From contig NZ_JBLZPK010000057.1 in assembly GCF_049199905.1 (NCBI RefSeq), forward strand, positions 62,001 to 126,000: DNA of 64,000 nt, in the 5' to 3' direction. Under the pieces are notes generated by a model that saw only the letters and a list, made by a program, of their open reading frames with translations, searched no databases and was not told where the DNA came from. This document shows, piece after piece, positions 8,970 through 17,623 of the stretch. The position numbers were made by a program, and so were the translations under genes. The DNA is from Shinella sp032095155. Its GTDB lineage: Bacteria > Pseudomonadota > Alphaproteobacteria > Rhizobiales > Rhizobiaceae. Each line of letters begins with the position of its first letter. Position 1 is the stretch's first letter.

Positions 8970-9773
8970 ATGTCCCCGAGTCCCGCCTTGGCCGATATCG
9001 CCCTCCACATCCTCGTCTTCCTATTTTTCGCGGCCTTTCTCGCGGGCTTCATCGATTCCATCGCCGGCGGCGGCGGCATGATCACCATTCCCGCCATGCT
9101 GATCGCCGGCATCCCGCCACTGGAAACGTTGGGCACCAACAAGCTGCAATCGCTGTTCGGCTCGGGCTCGGCGACGCTTGCCTATGCGCGCGCCGGCCAT
9201 GTGCGGCTGTCGGAGCAATTGCCGATGGCGGCCCTTTCGGCGCTCGGCGCCGTCTTCGGCGCGCTGCTCGCCGCCATCGTCCCCGGCGATGTGCTGAAGG
9301 CGATCCTGCCCTTCCTGCTGGTGGCGATCGCCGTCTATTTCGGCCTGAAGCCGAATATCGGCGATGTCGACAAACACCGCCGCATGAGTGTCTTCCTCTT
9401 CACCGTCACGATCGTGCCGGCCATCGGCTTCTATGACGGCGTGTTCGGGCCCGGCACGGGCTCGTTCTTCATGCTGGCCTTCGTGACGCTCGCCGGCTTC
9501 GGCGTGCTGAAGGCGACGGCGCACACCAAGCTCCTGAATTTCGGCTCGAATGTCGGCGCCTTCGCCGTCTTCCTGTTCTACGGCGTCATCCTGTGGAAGG
9601 TCGGCCTCGTCATGGGCGCCGGGCAGTTCCTCGGCGCGCAGGCCGGCTCGCGGGTCGCCATGAAGAACGGCGCGAAAATCATCAAGCCGCTGCTCGTCGT
9701 CACCTCGATTGCGCTCGCCATCCGACTGATGGCCGACCCGAGCCATCCGCTGCGCGTCTGGCTCGGCTGGTAA
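8970..9773 (+). CDS. TSUP (TauE/SafE) family membrane transporter
   Basis: Probable exporter of an organic or inorganic sulfur anion, or another small anion, across the inner membrane. The roughly 267-residue protein has eight or so hydrophobic segments and the family signature GFIDSIAGGGGMITIPAML near the N-terminus, repeated in half form in the second half (GFYDGVFGPGTGSFFMLAF). The ORF runs back to 8883, but the family starts near the ATG at 8970, whose ribosome site is weak. It is convergent with cobO; a role in cobalt or B12 supply is possible but not shown. Confidence 0.88.
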   Translation: MSPSPALADIALHILVFLFFAAFLAGFIDSIAGGGGMITIPAMLIAGIPPLETLGTNKLQSLFGSGSATLAYARAGHVRLSEQLPMAALSALGAVFGALLAAIVPGDVLKAILPFLLVAIAVYFGLKPNIGDVDKHRRMSVFLFTVTIVPAIGFYDGVFGPGTGSFFMLAFVTLAGFGVLKATAHTKLLNFGSNVGAFAVFLFYGVILWKVGLVMGAGQFLGAQAGSRVAMKNGAKIIKPLLVVTSIALAIRLMADPSHPLRVWLGW

Positions 9774-9779
9774 AAGGCG

Positions 9780-10421
9780 TCAGAACTCGACGCCCTGCTG
9801 GGCCTTGATGCCCGAGCGGAACGGGTGTTTCAGAAGTTCCATCTCGGTGGCGAGATCGGCGATCTCGATCAGCTCTTCCTTGGCATTGCGGCCCGTCAGC
9901 ACGACATGGGTCATGTAGGGCTTTTCCGTTTTCAGGAAGTCGATCACCGCGTTGACGTCGAGATAGTCGTAGCGCAGGGCGATGTTGATCTCGTCGAGCA
10001 GCACCATGGAATTGCGCTCGTCGCGGATCAGTTCCTTAGCCTTTTCCCAGGCCTTTTCAGCCATCGCGACGTCGCGGGCGCGGTCCTGCGTTTCCCAGGT
10101 AAAGCCTTCGCCCAGCGTATAGAACTGGCAGATATCTGCAAAATGCGCCTCGATCAGGTCGCGTTCTCCTGTGGCCCACGCGCCCTTGATGAACTGCACG
10201 ACGGCGCAGGGTATCTTATGGGCGATGTGGCGAAAGATCATGCCGAAGCCGGCGGTCGACTTGCCCTTGCCCTTGCCGGTGTGGACGACGATGAGACCCT
10301 TTTCGTCGGTCTTCGTCGCCATGATCTTTTCGCGGGCGTTCTTCTTCTTCGCCATCTTCTCCGAATGGCGGGCGAGCTCGGCCTCGGTCATACCGGCGGT
10401 TTCGTCGTGGTTCTCGGTCAT
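9780..10421 (-). CDS. cobO: Corrinoid adenosyltransferase (CobA-type ATP:cob(I)alamin)
   Basis: Transfers the adenosyl group of ATP to cob(I)yrinic acid a,c-diamide, forming the upper ligand of coenzyme B12. The 213-residue product has the P-loop VVHTGKGKGKSTAGFG at about residue 50 and the VLLDEINIALRYDYL segment, both diagnostic. The ATG at 10421 has GGAAGGAAAC upstream; the longer open frame to 10610 runs into cobN and is not coding. It follows cobN after 76 bases that hold a palindromic repeat, and is probably the last gene of the riboswitch operon. Confidence 0.95.
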   Translation of the reverse strand: MTENHDETAGMTEAELARHSEKMAKKKNAREKIMATKTDEKGLIVVHTGKGKGKSTAGFGMIFRHIAHKIPCAVVQFIKGAWATGERDLIEAHFADICQFYTLGEGFTWETQDRARDVAMAEKAWEKAKELIRDERNSMVLLDEINIALRYDYLDVNAVIDFLKTEKPYMTHVVLTGRNAKEELIEIADLATEMELLKHPFRSGIKAQQGVEF

Positions 10422-10452
10422 TTTAGTTTCCTTCCCTACTCTTTTTGTGGGC

Positions 10453-10500
10453 GCAATTCCGGACGCAACACCGCTTCGCATTTTTGCTGGAATTGCTTTA
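10453..10500 (-). repeat. Palindromic intergenic repeat, copy 1 (cobN-cobO gap)
   Basis: An inverted repeat with arms GCAATTCC (10453-10460) and GGAATTGC (10489-10496), abutting the cobN stop. Read on the minus strand it begins TAAAGCAATTCCAGCAAAA, goes through GCGAAGCGG and ends in GTCCGGAATTGCG. The same element occurs at 39501-39550 on the plus strand. This kind of AGAGCAATTCC palindrome is abundant between genes in rhizobia. Confidence 0.8.
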
Positions 10501-13500
10501 GGACGCCTTGCGGGCACCCAGCATATCCAGTTCGAAACGCGCGGAATTGGAGCGCGGCGTCCACAGGCCCCGGTCGATCGCCTCGGCAAAACGCGCCGCC
10601 ATTTCGGCAAGCGCCGCCGGGTTCTTCTGCATCAGGAAATCGCGCACGCGCTCATCCAGCACATAGGCCTGATAGGCGGCTTCGAAATGATGGTCCTTCA
10701 CCGCGCCCGTCGTGGCGGCGAAGGCAAACATGAAATCGACCGTCGCGGCGATCTCGAAGGCACCCTTGTAGCCATGGCGCATGACGCCATCGATCCATTT
10801 CGGATTGACGACACGGGCGCGCACGACGCGGCCGATCTCGTCTTCCAGCGTGCGCACGACAGGCTTTTCCGGGCGCGACAGGTCGTTATGATAGATGACC
10901 GGCTGCTGGCCGGAGATATGCTGCACGGCGGCCGCCATGCCGCCCTCGAACTGGTAATATTCGTCGCTGTCGAGCAGGTCGTGCTCGCGGCTGTCCTGGT
11001 TCTGGATCACGGCTTGCAGGCTCTTCATGCGCGCTTCCAGCCGCTCGCGCATGGGCGCGCTGTCGCCCTCGCCGTCATAGGCATGCGCGCCCCATTCGAG
11101 CCAGGCTTCGGCGAGATCACCGCGATCCGTCCACAACCCCTCGTCCATCATGGTTTGCAGGCCGGCACCATAACCACCAGTCTTCGCGCCGAAAATACGG
11201 AAACCGGCCTGTTTGGCGGCCTCCGCTTCAGAAGCCCCCTTTGCCGCAAGCGCTGCCGCTTCGGCCCGCATGCGGGCGGCGATGGGATTGTCCGCGTCGT
11301 CCTCATCGAGGGCTCCGACGGTACGCACGGCGCGGTCAAAGAGCGCGATCTGCTCCGGGAAGGCATCGCGGAAGAAACCGGAGATACGCAGCGTCACATC
11401 GACACGCGGATGGCGCAGCATAGCGGGCGGGATGATCTCGAAGCCGGTGACGCGGCGCGAGGCCATGTCCCAGGTCGGCTTGACGCCGATCAGCGCCATG
11501 GCCTGCGCGATATCATCGCCGCCGGTCCGCATGTTGGACGTGCCCCAGGCGGTGATGCCGAAGGAGGTCGGCCATTCGCCGTGGTCCTGCGCATAGCGAG
11601 TGACGATCAGTTCGGCGGATTTCCTGCCGAGTTCCCAGGCGGCCGGCGTCGGCACGGCGCGGCTGTCGACGGAGTAGAAATTGCGCCCCGTCGGCAGCAC
11701 GTCCGGCCGACCGCGCGTCGGCGCACCGGAGGGGCCGGGCTCGATGAAGCGGCCATCGAGGCCGCGCATCAGCGCGGAGATTTCGGCCGGGCCGCAGGCG
11801 GCGATGGCGGGGCGGATGGAGGTCTCGATCGTGTCGAGCACGGCGCGGGTGGCGGTCCAACCGTCCGGGCAGGCCAGCGTGCCCTCCACCAGCTTTGCGG
11901 CGAGAAGCTCGATGCGTTCCACCGTGTCGCCATTGCTACGCCACGGCGCATCGAGCTGCTCAGCAAGCATATCGGGGCGCGGCCCACTCCACGCATCGGA
12001 ACTGATGCAGTCGAGCGGATCGAACGTCGTGCCGCCCAAAGCATCCAACGCGATCGCCCGCTGCAGGCTCGCCTCGCCGCCCTCGCCCAGACCACGCGGC
12101 ACGCGGGCGAGCGCCACCGTCAGATCGGTGAGAAGCCGCCCCTCCGGCGACACGCCGAAGACATGCAGGCCGTCGCGGATCTGCATTTCCTTCAGGTCGC
12201 AGAGATAGGCGTCGAGCTTTTGCAGCGCCGCCTCTTCGCCGTCCGACTTGCCGATGCCGGCATCGCTGTCGAGGCCGATATCGCGCACCAGATCGAGGAT
12301 CTGCTTCGTCAGGAGCTTGATGCGCCGCGGGTCGCCACCGGAGGCATCGTAATATTCGTCGACGAGCGCTTCGAGGTCCTTCAGCGGGCCGTAGGTCTCG
12401 GCGCGTGTCAAGGGCGGCGTCAGGTGGTCGATGATGACGGCGGCGGAGCGGCGCTTGGCCTGGGTGCCCTCGCCGGGATCGTTGACGATGAAGGGATAGA
12501 GATGCGGCACGGGGCCGAGCACGGCCTCCGGATAACAGGCCTCCGACAGTGCCAGCGCCTTGCCGGGCAACCATTCGAGATTACCGTGTTTGCCCATATG
12601 CACGATGGCATGCGCGCCATAGTGCAGGCGCAGGAAGGCATAGAAGGCGAGATAACCGTGCGGCGGCACGAGATCCGGCGAATGATAGGTGTCCTTCGGA
12701 TCGATATTGTAGCCGCGCGCCGGCTGGATGCCGACCAGCGTCTCGCCGAAACGAGCGAGCGGCAGGGCAAAGACGTCTCCGGTGACGAAGGGATCGTCTT
12801 CCGGCGCACCCCAGCGGGCGGCCATTTCGTCCCGAATCGATTTGGGAAGCGACGAGAAGAAAGCCTTGTAATGATTCAGCGAAAGCGTTTCGCGGATTTC
12901 ACGGCCGTCGCTCGCCGCATTGGTCGGACCGGCCATCAGATGGGCGATCAGCGCGTCGCCATCCTCCGGCAGATCGGCGATCGCATAGCCTTCCGCAGCC
13001 ATAGCGCGCAGCACTTCCATTGTGCCGGCCGGCGTATCCAGGCCGACGCCGTTGCCAAGCCGGCCGTCGCGGTTCGGATAGTTCGCCATGACCAGCGCGA
13101 TGCGGCGTTCGGCCGGCTTTGCCCGCCTGAGCCGCGCCCAGCCGGCGGCAAGTTTCGCCACGAAGCGGATGCGGTCCTCGACGGGGTCGAGGCTGACGAT
13201 GTTGGTTTCGACGCGCTCGTCGTAACGCGCGGCGGCCTTGAAGGAGACGGCACGGGAGAGCACGCGGCCATCGACCTCCGGCAGCGAGACGTTCATGCCG
13301 AGATCGCGCGCCGTCAGCCCCTGTCCGGATGCTTCCCACGCCTCGCGCGAGGAACCGGAGAACACGACCTGCAACACCGGCGCACCGGTCTCGTCCAGCA
13401 CCGTCGGCTTGCGGCCGGCGCCGGGGGCGGAGACGGCGAAGCTCGTGGCATTGAGCACGACTTCGGGCCGGATCTCCGCGAAGGCTGCGCGGACCGTTTC

Positions 13501-14262
13501 GATGGAAACGGGTTCCTTGAGGCTGGAGACGAAAAGCGGCAGGGCGCGGATGCCCTCGGCCGCCAGCGCCTCGATCAGCATTTCAACCGGGCGGGTTTCG
13601 CCGCTTTGGATATAGGCGCGGTAGAAAGAGATCGCAGCCGTCGGCGGTTCGAATCCCTCCGCCGCTACCATTCTACCCGTGGCCTCTTCCCGCCACATCT
13701 CCACATCCACAACACCCCGCCCCGGCCACCAGATGCCGGCCTTTTCGAGCGGCATCGCAGGCTCCGGCTTATCGCCACCGAAGGCAACGGCCTCCGCATA
13801 GGTGAGGAAGCGATCCGCATTGTCGGCACCGCCCTCGTTGAGATAGGCCCAGAGGTTCTGGCGGTCGGTGTCGTCGATGCGGTTGAAGGGAACCAGGCCG
13901 TCGTCCGGCCGGTCATCGCCGGGCAATGCCACGAGCTTGATATCGTTGGCGACGGATGTCGCCAGCAAGGCCTCCAGCACGTAGCGAAAATAGCTGGCGC
14001 CGCCGAGGGCGCGGATGACGATGAGCTTGGCGTGACGCGCCGTGCGCTCGATATAGGTATCGACCGACATCGGATGCGACAGCGTCGCGAGGCTGGCGAG
14101 GCGCAGGCGCGTATCCGTGCCGCGCGCGCGATGGGCTGCGGCGATAGCGGCGAGTTCGGTATCGGCGGCGGTGAGGAAGAGGATGTCACCCGGCGTCTGG
14201 GCAAGGTCGATCGCCTCCTTGCCATCGGCGATGGTGCCCTTCTGGGCTAGCAGGAGATGCAT
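10498..14262 (-). CDS. cobN: Aerobic cobaltochelatase large subunit CobN
   Basis: ATP-dependent insertion of Co2+ into hydrogenobyrinic acid a,c-diamide, working with CobS and CobT, which are not in this window. The 1254-residue protein has the length of CobN and characteristic stretches such as HMGKHGNLEWLPGKALALS and YPFIVNDPGEGTQAKRR in the middle and the NPKWIDGVMRHGYKGAFEIA segment near the C-terminus. The ATG at 14262 has GGGGAGG directly upstream; the frame open to 14412 only translates a palindromic repeat. It lies 317 bases after cobW, a gap holding two inverted repeat copies. Confidence 0.96.
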   Translation of the reverse strand: MHLLLAQKGTIADGKEAIDLAQTPGDILFLTAADTELAAIAAAHRARGTDTRLRLASLATLSHPMSVDTYIERTARHAKLIVIRALGGASYFRYVLEALLATSVANDIKLVALPGDDRPDDGLVPFNRIDDTDRQNLWAYLNEGGADNADRFLTYAEAVAFGGDKPEPAMPLEKAGIWWPGRGVVDVEMWREEATGRMVAAEGFEPPTAAISFYRAYIQSGETRPVEMLIEALAAEGIRALPLFVSSLKEPVSIETVRAAFAEIRPEVVLNATSFAVSAPGAGRKPTVLDETGAPVLQVVFSGSSREAWEASGQGLTARDLGMNVSLPEVDGRVLSRAVSFKAAARYDERVETNIVSLDPVEDRIRFVAKLAAGWARLRRAKPAERRIALVMANYPNRDGRLGNGVGLDTPAGTMEVLRAMAAEGYAIADLPEDGDALIAHLMAGPTNAASDGREIRETLSLNHYKAFFSSLPKSIRDEMAARWGAPEDDPFVTGDVFALPLARFGETLVGIQPARGYNIDPKDTYHSPDLVPPHGYLAFYAFLRLHYGAHAIVHMGKHGNLEWLPGKALALSEACYPEAVLGPVPHLYPFIVNDPGEGTQAKRRSAAVIIDHLTPPLTRAETYGPLKDLEALVDEYYDASGGDPRRIKLLTKQILDLVRDIGLDSDAGIGKSDGEEAALQKLDAYLCDLKEMQIRDGLHVFGVSPEGRLLTDLTVALARVPRGLGEGGEASLQRAIALDALGGTTFDPLDCISSDAWSGPRPDMLAEQLDAPWRSNGDTVERIELLAAKLVEGTLACPDGWTATRAVLDTIETSIRPAIAACGPAEISALMRGLDGRFIEPGPSGAPTRGRPDVLPTGRNFYSVDSRAVPTPAAWELGRKSAELIVTRYAQDHGEWPTSFGITAWGTSNMRTGGDDIAQAMALIGVKPTWDMASRRVTGFEIIPPAMLRHPRVDVTLRISGFFRDAFPEQIALFDRAVRTVGALDEDDADNPIAARMRAEAAALAAKGASEAEAAKQAGFRIFGAKTGGYGAGLQTMMDEGLWTDRGDLAEAWLEWGAHAYDGEGDSAPMRERLEARMKSLQAVIQNQDSREHDLLDSDEYYQFEGGMAAAVQHISGQQPVIYHNDLSRPEKPVVRTLEDEIGRVVRARVVNPKWIDGVMRHGYKGAFEIAATVDFMFAFAATTGAVKDHHFEAAYQAYVLDERVRDFLMQKNPAALAEMAARFAEAIDRGLWTPRSNSARFELDMLGARKAS

Positions 14263-14286
14263 GCGGCGCCTCCCCTTTGCCGGCGT

Positions 14287-14338
14287 GCCGTGCGGGTGGA
14301 TCCTCGGGTCAAGCCCGAGGATGACGGAGTGGGGAGGA
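14287..14338 (+). repeat. Rhizobial palindromic element, copy A (cobW-cobN gap)
   Basis: About 50 bases with the core palindrome CCTCGGGTCAAGCCCGAGG followed by ATGACGG. A nearly identical copy lies inverted at 14461-14510. Translated, it gives the familiar spurious peptide VILGLDPRIH seen in many rhizobial misannotations. Confidence 0.85.
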
Positions 14339-14460
14339 ATAGACCTGTCCCAAACGGCAGGCCTGCGCGCACTTCTTGTTTCGTACGCGCGTTTGGCCTC
14401 ATCCACCACCATTGGTTACCACGCCACAGGCGACGTGGTACATTGCGGGCCGGCAGCCCC

Positions 14461-14510
14461 TCCTCCCCACCGTCATCCTCGGGCTTGACCCGAGGATCCA
14501 CCGGCACGGC
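14461..14510 (-). repeat. Rhizobial palindromic element, copy B (inverted)
   Basis: Reverse-complement copy of the element at 14287-14338, differing at only a few bases. The two copies face each other across about 122 bases in the cobW-cobN gap, so the cobW-cobN transcript could fold into a stem of about 50 pairs. The 122 bases between them show no gene. Confidence 0.85.
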
Positions 14511-14578
14511 AAGCCAGACATGGCCGGGCCACACCGGAAACGAGGACGAAGGGGACTGCTGCACGCTCATGCCGAAAA

Positions 14579-15628
14579 TCACACCGCCGCGGCGATGGCA
14601 GCGCGCACGGCTTGCTCGTCCATGTCGTGCAGGCCGATGACGACGAGGCGGGTGCCGCGGGTCTCACCGGCGGCCCAGGCGCGTTCGAAGTAATTGTCGA
14701 TACGCGTGCCGACGGCCTGGATGAGCAGGCGCAGCGGCTTGCCGGGCACATCGGCAAAGCCCTTGACGCGCAGCACGTCATGTTCGGCGATCACGCCCTT
14801 CAGGCGCTCGATGAAGGCGGCAGGCTCGGCAATCGCCGGCAGTTCCACGACGAAGCTGTCGAACTCGTCGTGATCGTGCTCCTCGCCGTTCTCGTGCTCC
14901 AGCTCGTGGTGCGACTTGCGGTTGGCGATATCGTCCTCCGTGCCGACGCCGAGGCCGAGCAGGACGGCGGCGGCGACTTCGCCGTTCTTCGCCTCGATCA
15001 TCGAGGGCTTGCGGGCGATGCGGGAGGCGACTTCGTCACGCACCGCAAGCACACCGGCGGCGTCGAGAAGATCCGTCTTGTTGAGGACGATCAGATCGGC
15101 GGCGGTGAGCTGGTCTTCGAAGAGTTCTTCCAGCGGGCTTTCGTGGTCGAGATTGTCGTCCTCGACACGCAGCGCGTCCACTTTGTCATGGTCGTCGGCA
15201 AAACGGCCGGCGGCGACGGCGGCGCTGTCGACGACGGTGATGACGCCATCGACCGTGACCTGCGTCTTGATTTCCGGCCAGTTGAAGGCGGCGATCAGCG
15301 GCTGCGGCAGCGCAAGGCCCGAGGTCTCGATGACGATATGGTCGGGACGGTTTTCGCGCTCCAGGAGCTTCGTCATGGTGGGGATGAAGTCATCGGCGAC
15401 GGTGCAGCAGATGCAGCCGTTGGTGAGTTCGATGATGTCGTCCTCGGTGCAGGCCTCAACGCCGCAGCCCTTCAGCACGTCGCCATCGACGCCGAGATCG
15501 CCGAATTCGTTGATGATGAGCGCGATGCGCTTGCCGCCGGCATTCTGCAGCAGGTTGCGGATCATCGTCGTCTTGCCCGCCCCGAGGAAGCCGGTGATGA
15601 CGGTGGCGGGGATCTTCTGTTGCAGCAT
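14579..15628 (-). CDS. cobW: CobW, metal-binding GTPase of the B12 pathway
   Basis: G3E-family P-loop GTPase thought to deliver cobalt to the chelatase. The 349-residue protein has Walker A GFLGAGKTT (about residues 13-21), the metal-binding CXCC motif in TNGCICCTVADD, the NKTD guanine-recognition motif and a His/Glu-rich linker (about residues 240-258, HHELEHENGEEHDHDE) suited to metal binding, then a C-terminal CobW_C domain. Between cobP (4-base gap) and cobN in the riboswitch operon. Confidence 0.95.
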   Translation of the reverse strand: MLQQKIPATVITGFLGAGKTTMIRNLLQNAGGKRIALIINEFGDLGVDGDVLKGCGVEACTEDDIIELTNGCICCTVADDFIPTMTKLLERENRPDHIVIETSGLALPQPLIAAFNWPEIKTQVTVDGVITVVDSAAVAAGRFADDHDKVDALRVEDDNLDHESPLEELFEDQLTAADLIVLNKTDLLDAAGVLAVRDEVASRIARKPSMIEAKNGEVAAAVLLGLGVGTEDDIANRKSHHELEHENGEEHDHDEFDSFVVELPAIAEPAAFIERLKGVIAEHDVLRVKGFADVPGKPLRLLIQAVGTRIDNYFERAWAAGETRGTRLVVIGLHDMDEQAVRAAIAAAV

Positions 15629-15632
15629 AGGC

Positions 15633-16157
15633 TCAACCCTTCATTTTCAGCGGCAGTCCGGCCGCGATAAAATAGACTTCCGGTACGAGGGCCGCGAACT
15701 GCTGGTGCAGCCGCCCGGCATGGTCGCGAAAGTCACGCGCCATGCGATTTTCCGGCACGATGCCGAGGCCGACTTCGTTCGATACGAAGACCAGCCGGCC
15801 CGGCGCCTCTTTGACGACCGACAAAAGGCCGGCGAATTCCTGTGCGATGTCCCGCTCCTCCAGCATCAGATTGGTGAGCCAAAGCGTCAGGCAATCGACG
15901 AGGACCGCACGATCCTCGCGCGCCACATCCTTGATGCAGGCCGCCAGCGCAAGCGGTTCCTCGTGCGTTTCCCAGCCTTTTCCGCGATCTTCCCGGTGTT
16001 TGGCGATGCGTTCGCGCATCTCGTAATCCCAGGCGCGGCCGGTGGCGATATAATGACGCGAAAGGCCGGTCTCGGCGACCAGCCTTTCGGCGAAAGCGGA
16101 CTTTCCGGAACGCGCACCGCCCAGAACCAGGACGGCTCCGGGCGATGTCTGTTTCAT
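15633..16157 (-). CDS. cobP: Adenosylcobinamide kinase/guanylyltransferase
   Basis: Phosphorylates and then GMP-activates adenosylcobinamide for nucleotide-loop assembly. The 174-residue protein has the P-loop VLGGARSGKSAFAE near the N-terminus, the RAWDYEMRERIAKHREDRG segment that contains the guanylylated His, and VDCLTLWLTNLM, all typical of CobU/CobP. The ATG at 16157 comes two bases after the cbtA stop codon. Confidence 0.95.
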   Translation of the reverse strand: MKQTSPGAVLVLGGARSGKSAFAERLVAETGLSRHYIATGRAWDYEMRERIAKHREDRGKGWETHEEPLALAACIKDVAREDRAVLVDCLTLWLTNLMLEERDIAQEFAGLLSVVKEAPGRLVFVSNEVGLGIVPENRMARDFRDHAGRLHQQFAALVPEVYFIAAGLPLKMKG

Positions 16158-16158
16158 A

Positions 16159-16944
16159 TCAGGCTGCCCTGGCGATCTTCTCGTTCGCAAAGCCGAGCGA
16201 GAGGCCGAGCACGATCCAGAAGAACAGCGTCGTGGCGAGTGCCGCGACGGCGAATTCCGCGCCGAGAACGGCCGGAACGTTGCTGGAAATGTCGGACGGC
16301 TGCGGCGCGCCATAGACCTGCGGGGCGGCGAGAAGCACGACACCGGCAACCTTGGAGACGATGCCCGGCTTCAGGAACAGCAGATAGAGACCAGCCGCCG
16401 AAAGGGCGACCGTCGCAACCCACCAGATCTGGCGCTGCGTGAGATCGGCAGCCGGGAAGCCCGGAAGCTCCGGCGGCAGGCCTATGGCCGGCAGCATATG
16501 CACGGCAAGCCAGCCGGCAGCACCCCACAGCGCACCGTTGGCAACGGTGATCGGATTGCCCGAAACGAGGCTGAAACCGGCGAGCAGCAGGGCAAAGCCG
16601 GTGCCCGTGACGAGGTTTGCCAGAAGCGTGCCGGAGAAGCGGCTCATGCCGAACATGATGCCGCCCTCCTCGTGGTCCTCGCCCTCATGGGCATAGGCAA
16701 CCGAGATCGGCGACAAGGCGGAGGCGACGTCGAGGATCACGGCACCGAGCGAGGAATGCTCCTGCGTCGTGGCAGCACCATCTGATGTCGCGGGCGTGGT
16801 GCCCTCGCCGGCCGGGGCGGCTTCACCCTCGAACTCTTCGGCGTGCAGAATCAACGGCACGACTCGGGCCTCCTGGGCGGCCGTCATGAGCACGCCGGAG
16901 AACAGCCCGGCCACCAGGGCGGCCAGGAGATAACGAACGATCAT
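16159..16944 (-). CDS. cbtA: Cobalt transporter subunit CbtA
   Basis: Predicted cobalt uptake protein of the inner membrane, found almost only beside B12 genes or under B12 riboswitches. The 261-residue protein has an N-terminal transmembrane segment (RYLLAALVAGLFSGVLM), a charged loop, and four further hydrophobic segments in the C-terminal two thirds. His residues in HEGEDHEEGG may bind metal. It follows cbtB by 12 bases. Confidence 0.92.
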   Translation of the reverse strand: MIVRYLLAALVAGLFSGVLMTAAQEARVVPLILHAEEFEGEAAPAGEGTTPATSDGAATTQEHSSLGAVILDVASALSPISVAYAHEGEDHEEGGIMFGMSRFSGTLLANLVTGTGFALLLAGFSLVSGNPITVANGALWGAAGWLAVHMLPAIGLPPELPGFPAADLTQRQIWWVATVALSAAGLYLLFLKPGIVSKVAGVVLLAAPQVYGAPQPSDISSNVPAVLGAEFAVAALATTLFFWIVLGLSLGFANEKIARAA

Positions 16945-16956
16945 GTTGAGAACTCC

Positions 16957-17133
16957 TTAGTGGCAGGGAAAGCCGTAGGAGTGACGCGTGTCGTGTGCCG
17001 TGTCGTGCAGCACGGCCGAATTCGCAAGGCCGGCGCCGAAGACGAGGAAGGCGCCGAGCAGCAGGGCGAAAACGCCGGCAACGAGACGATCGTTTGCGGA
17101 AAGGACAACAGAAGACGTGGTAGAAACAGCCAT
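16957..17133 (-). CDS. cbtB: Cobalt transporter subunit CbtB
   Basis: Small partner of CbtA, 58 residues with one membrane helix (LVAGVFALLLGAFLVFGAGL) and a His-rich tail (HDTAHDTRHSYGFPCH) that is the family hallmark and probably binds cobalt. The ATG at 17133 has GGAGG seven bases upstream; the open frame to 17190 is leader RNA. First gene downstream of the cobalamin riboswitch. Confidence 0.93.
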   Translation of the reverse strand: MAVSTTSSVVLSANDRLVAGVFALLLGAFLVFGAGLANSAVLHDTAHDTRHSYGFPCH

Positions 17134-17189
17134 GACAACCTCCGTGCAGGCAGCGGGGAAAATTCCCCTGGGCGGGCGATATGCCCTCA

Positions 17190-17530
17190 TTGTCTGGCAG
17201 GTCTCCTGGCTCGCAGCGTCCGGCGCGTCAGCGCCTCCGGGTCACCCTCGCCTTCCCAGGTTTTCCGGCAATCACGAGAGGCGGACGATTCGTAGAAAAA
17301 GAGGCGTCCAACCCCGGCTATCGTGATGCCACCCAGTGGCTTTTCCGGCTGGTCATCTTTTCGCGACTACAGGCACCATTGCCCTTTGCCGCAAAAATCC
17401 CCCCGTCCGGATGGGCGTCCCTCGCTACTCTACAGTCGCGGGGTCGGCCGTGATTGCAGCGCCCTGATTGGGTCCACCGCGTCACATTCCCATTTACTCC
17501 CCGGTCCGTTTCCGGACCAAGGAACCATCC
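17190..17530 (-). ncRNA. Cobalamin (B12) riboswitch upstream of cbtB
   Basis: Read on the minus strand the conserved elements occur in canonical order: GGTTCC near 17521-17526, an AAATGGGAATGTGACGCGG segment near 17474-17495, CCGCGACTGTAGAG (17427-17441), GCCACTG (17334-17340), CTGGGAAGG (17252-17261) and the B12 box AGCCAGGAGACCTGCC (17196-17211). The cbtB start follows 57 bases later, so the box 3' region can sequester the ribosome site. It should repress cbtB-cbtA-cobP-cobW-cobN-cobO when adenosylcobalamin is plentiful. Confidence 0.95.
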
Positions 17531-17623
17531 AATATCGCTGATGATTATGCTTCCCGCTCCGGGAAGTCAATCGACCGGCAGCGGCATGGCCTGTGCCAAA
17601 ACCGCCGTCCGGCCGTCGCAAAC

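Noticed and set aside
10171..14250. 1359-codon open frame on the plus strand opposite cobN
   Set aside because: It is the antisense shadow of CobN in GC-rich DNA; its translation is rich in Arg/His/Gly/Asp without any domain, while the minus strand encodes a full CobN.
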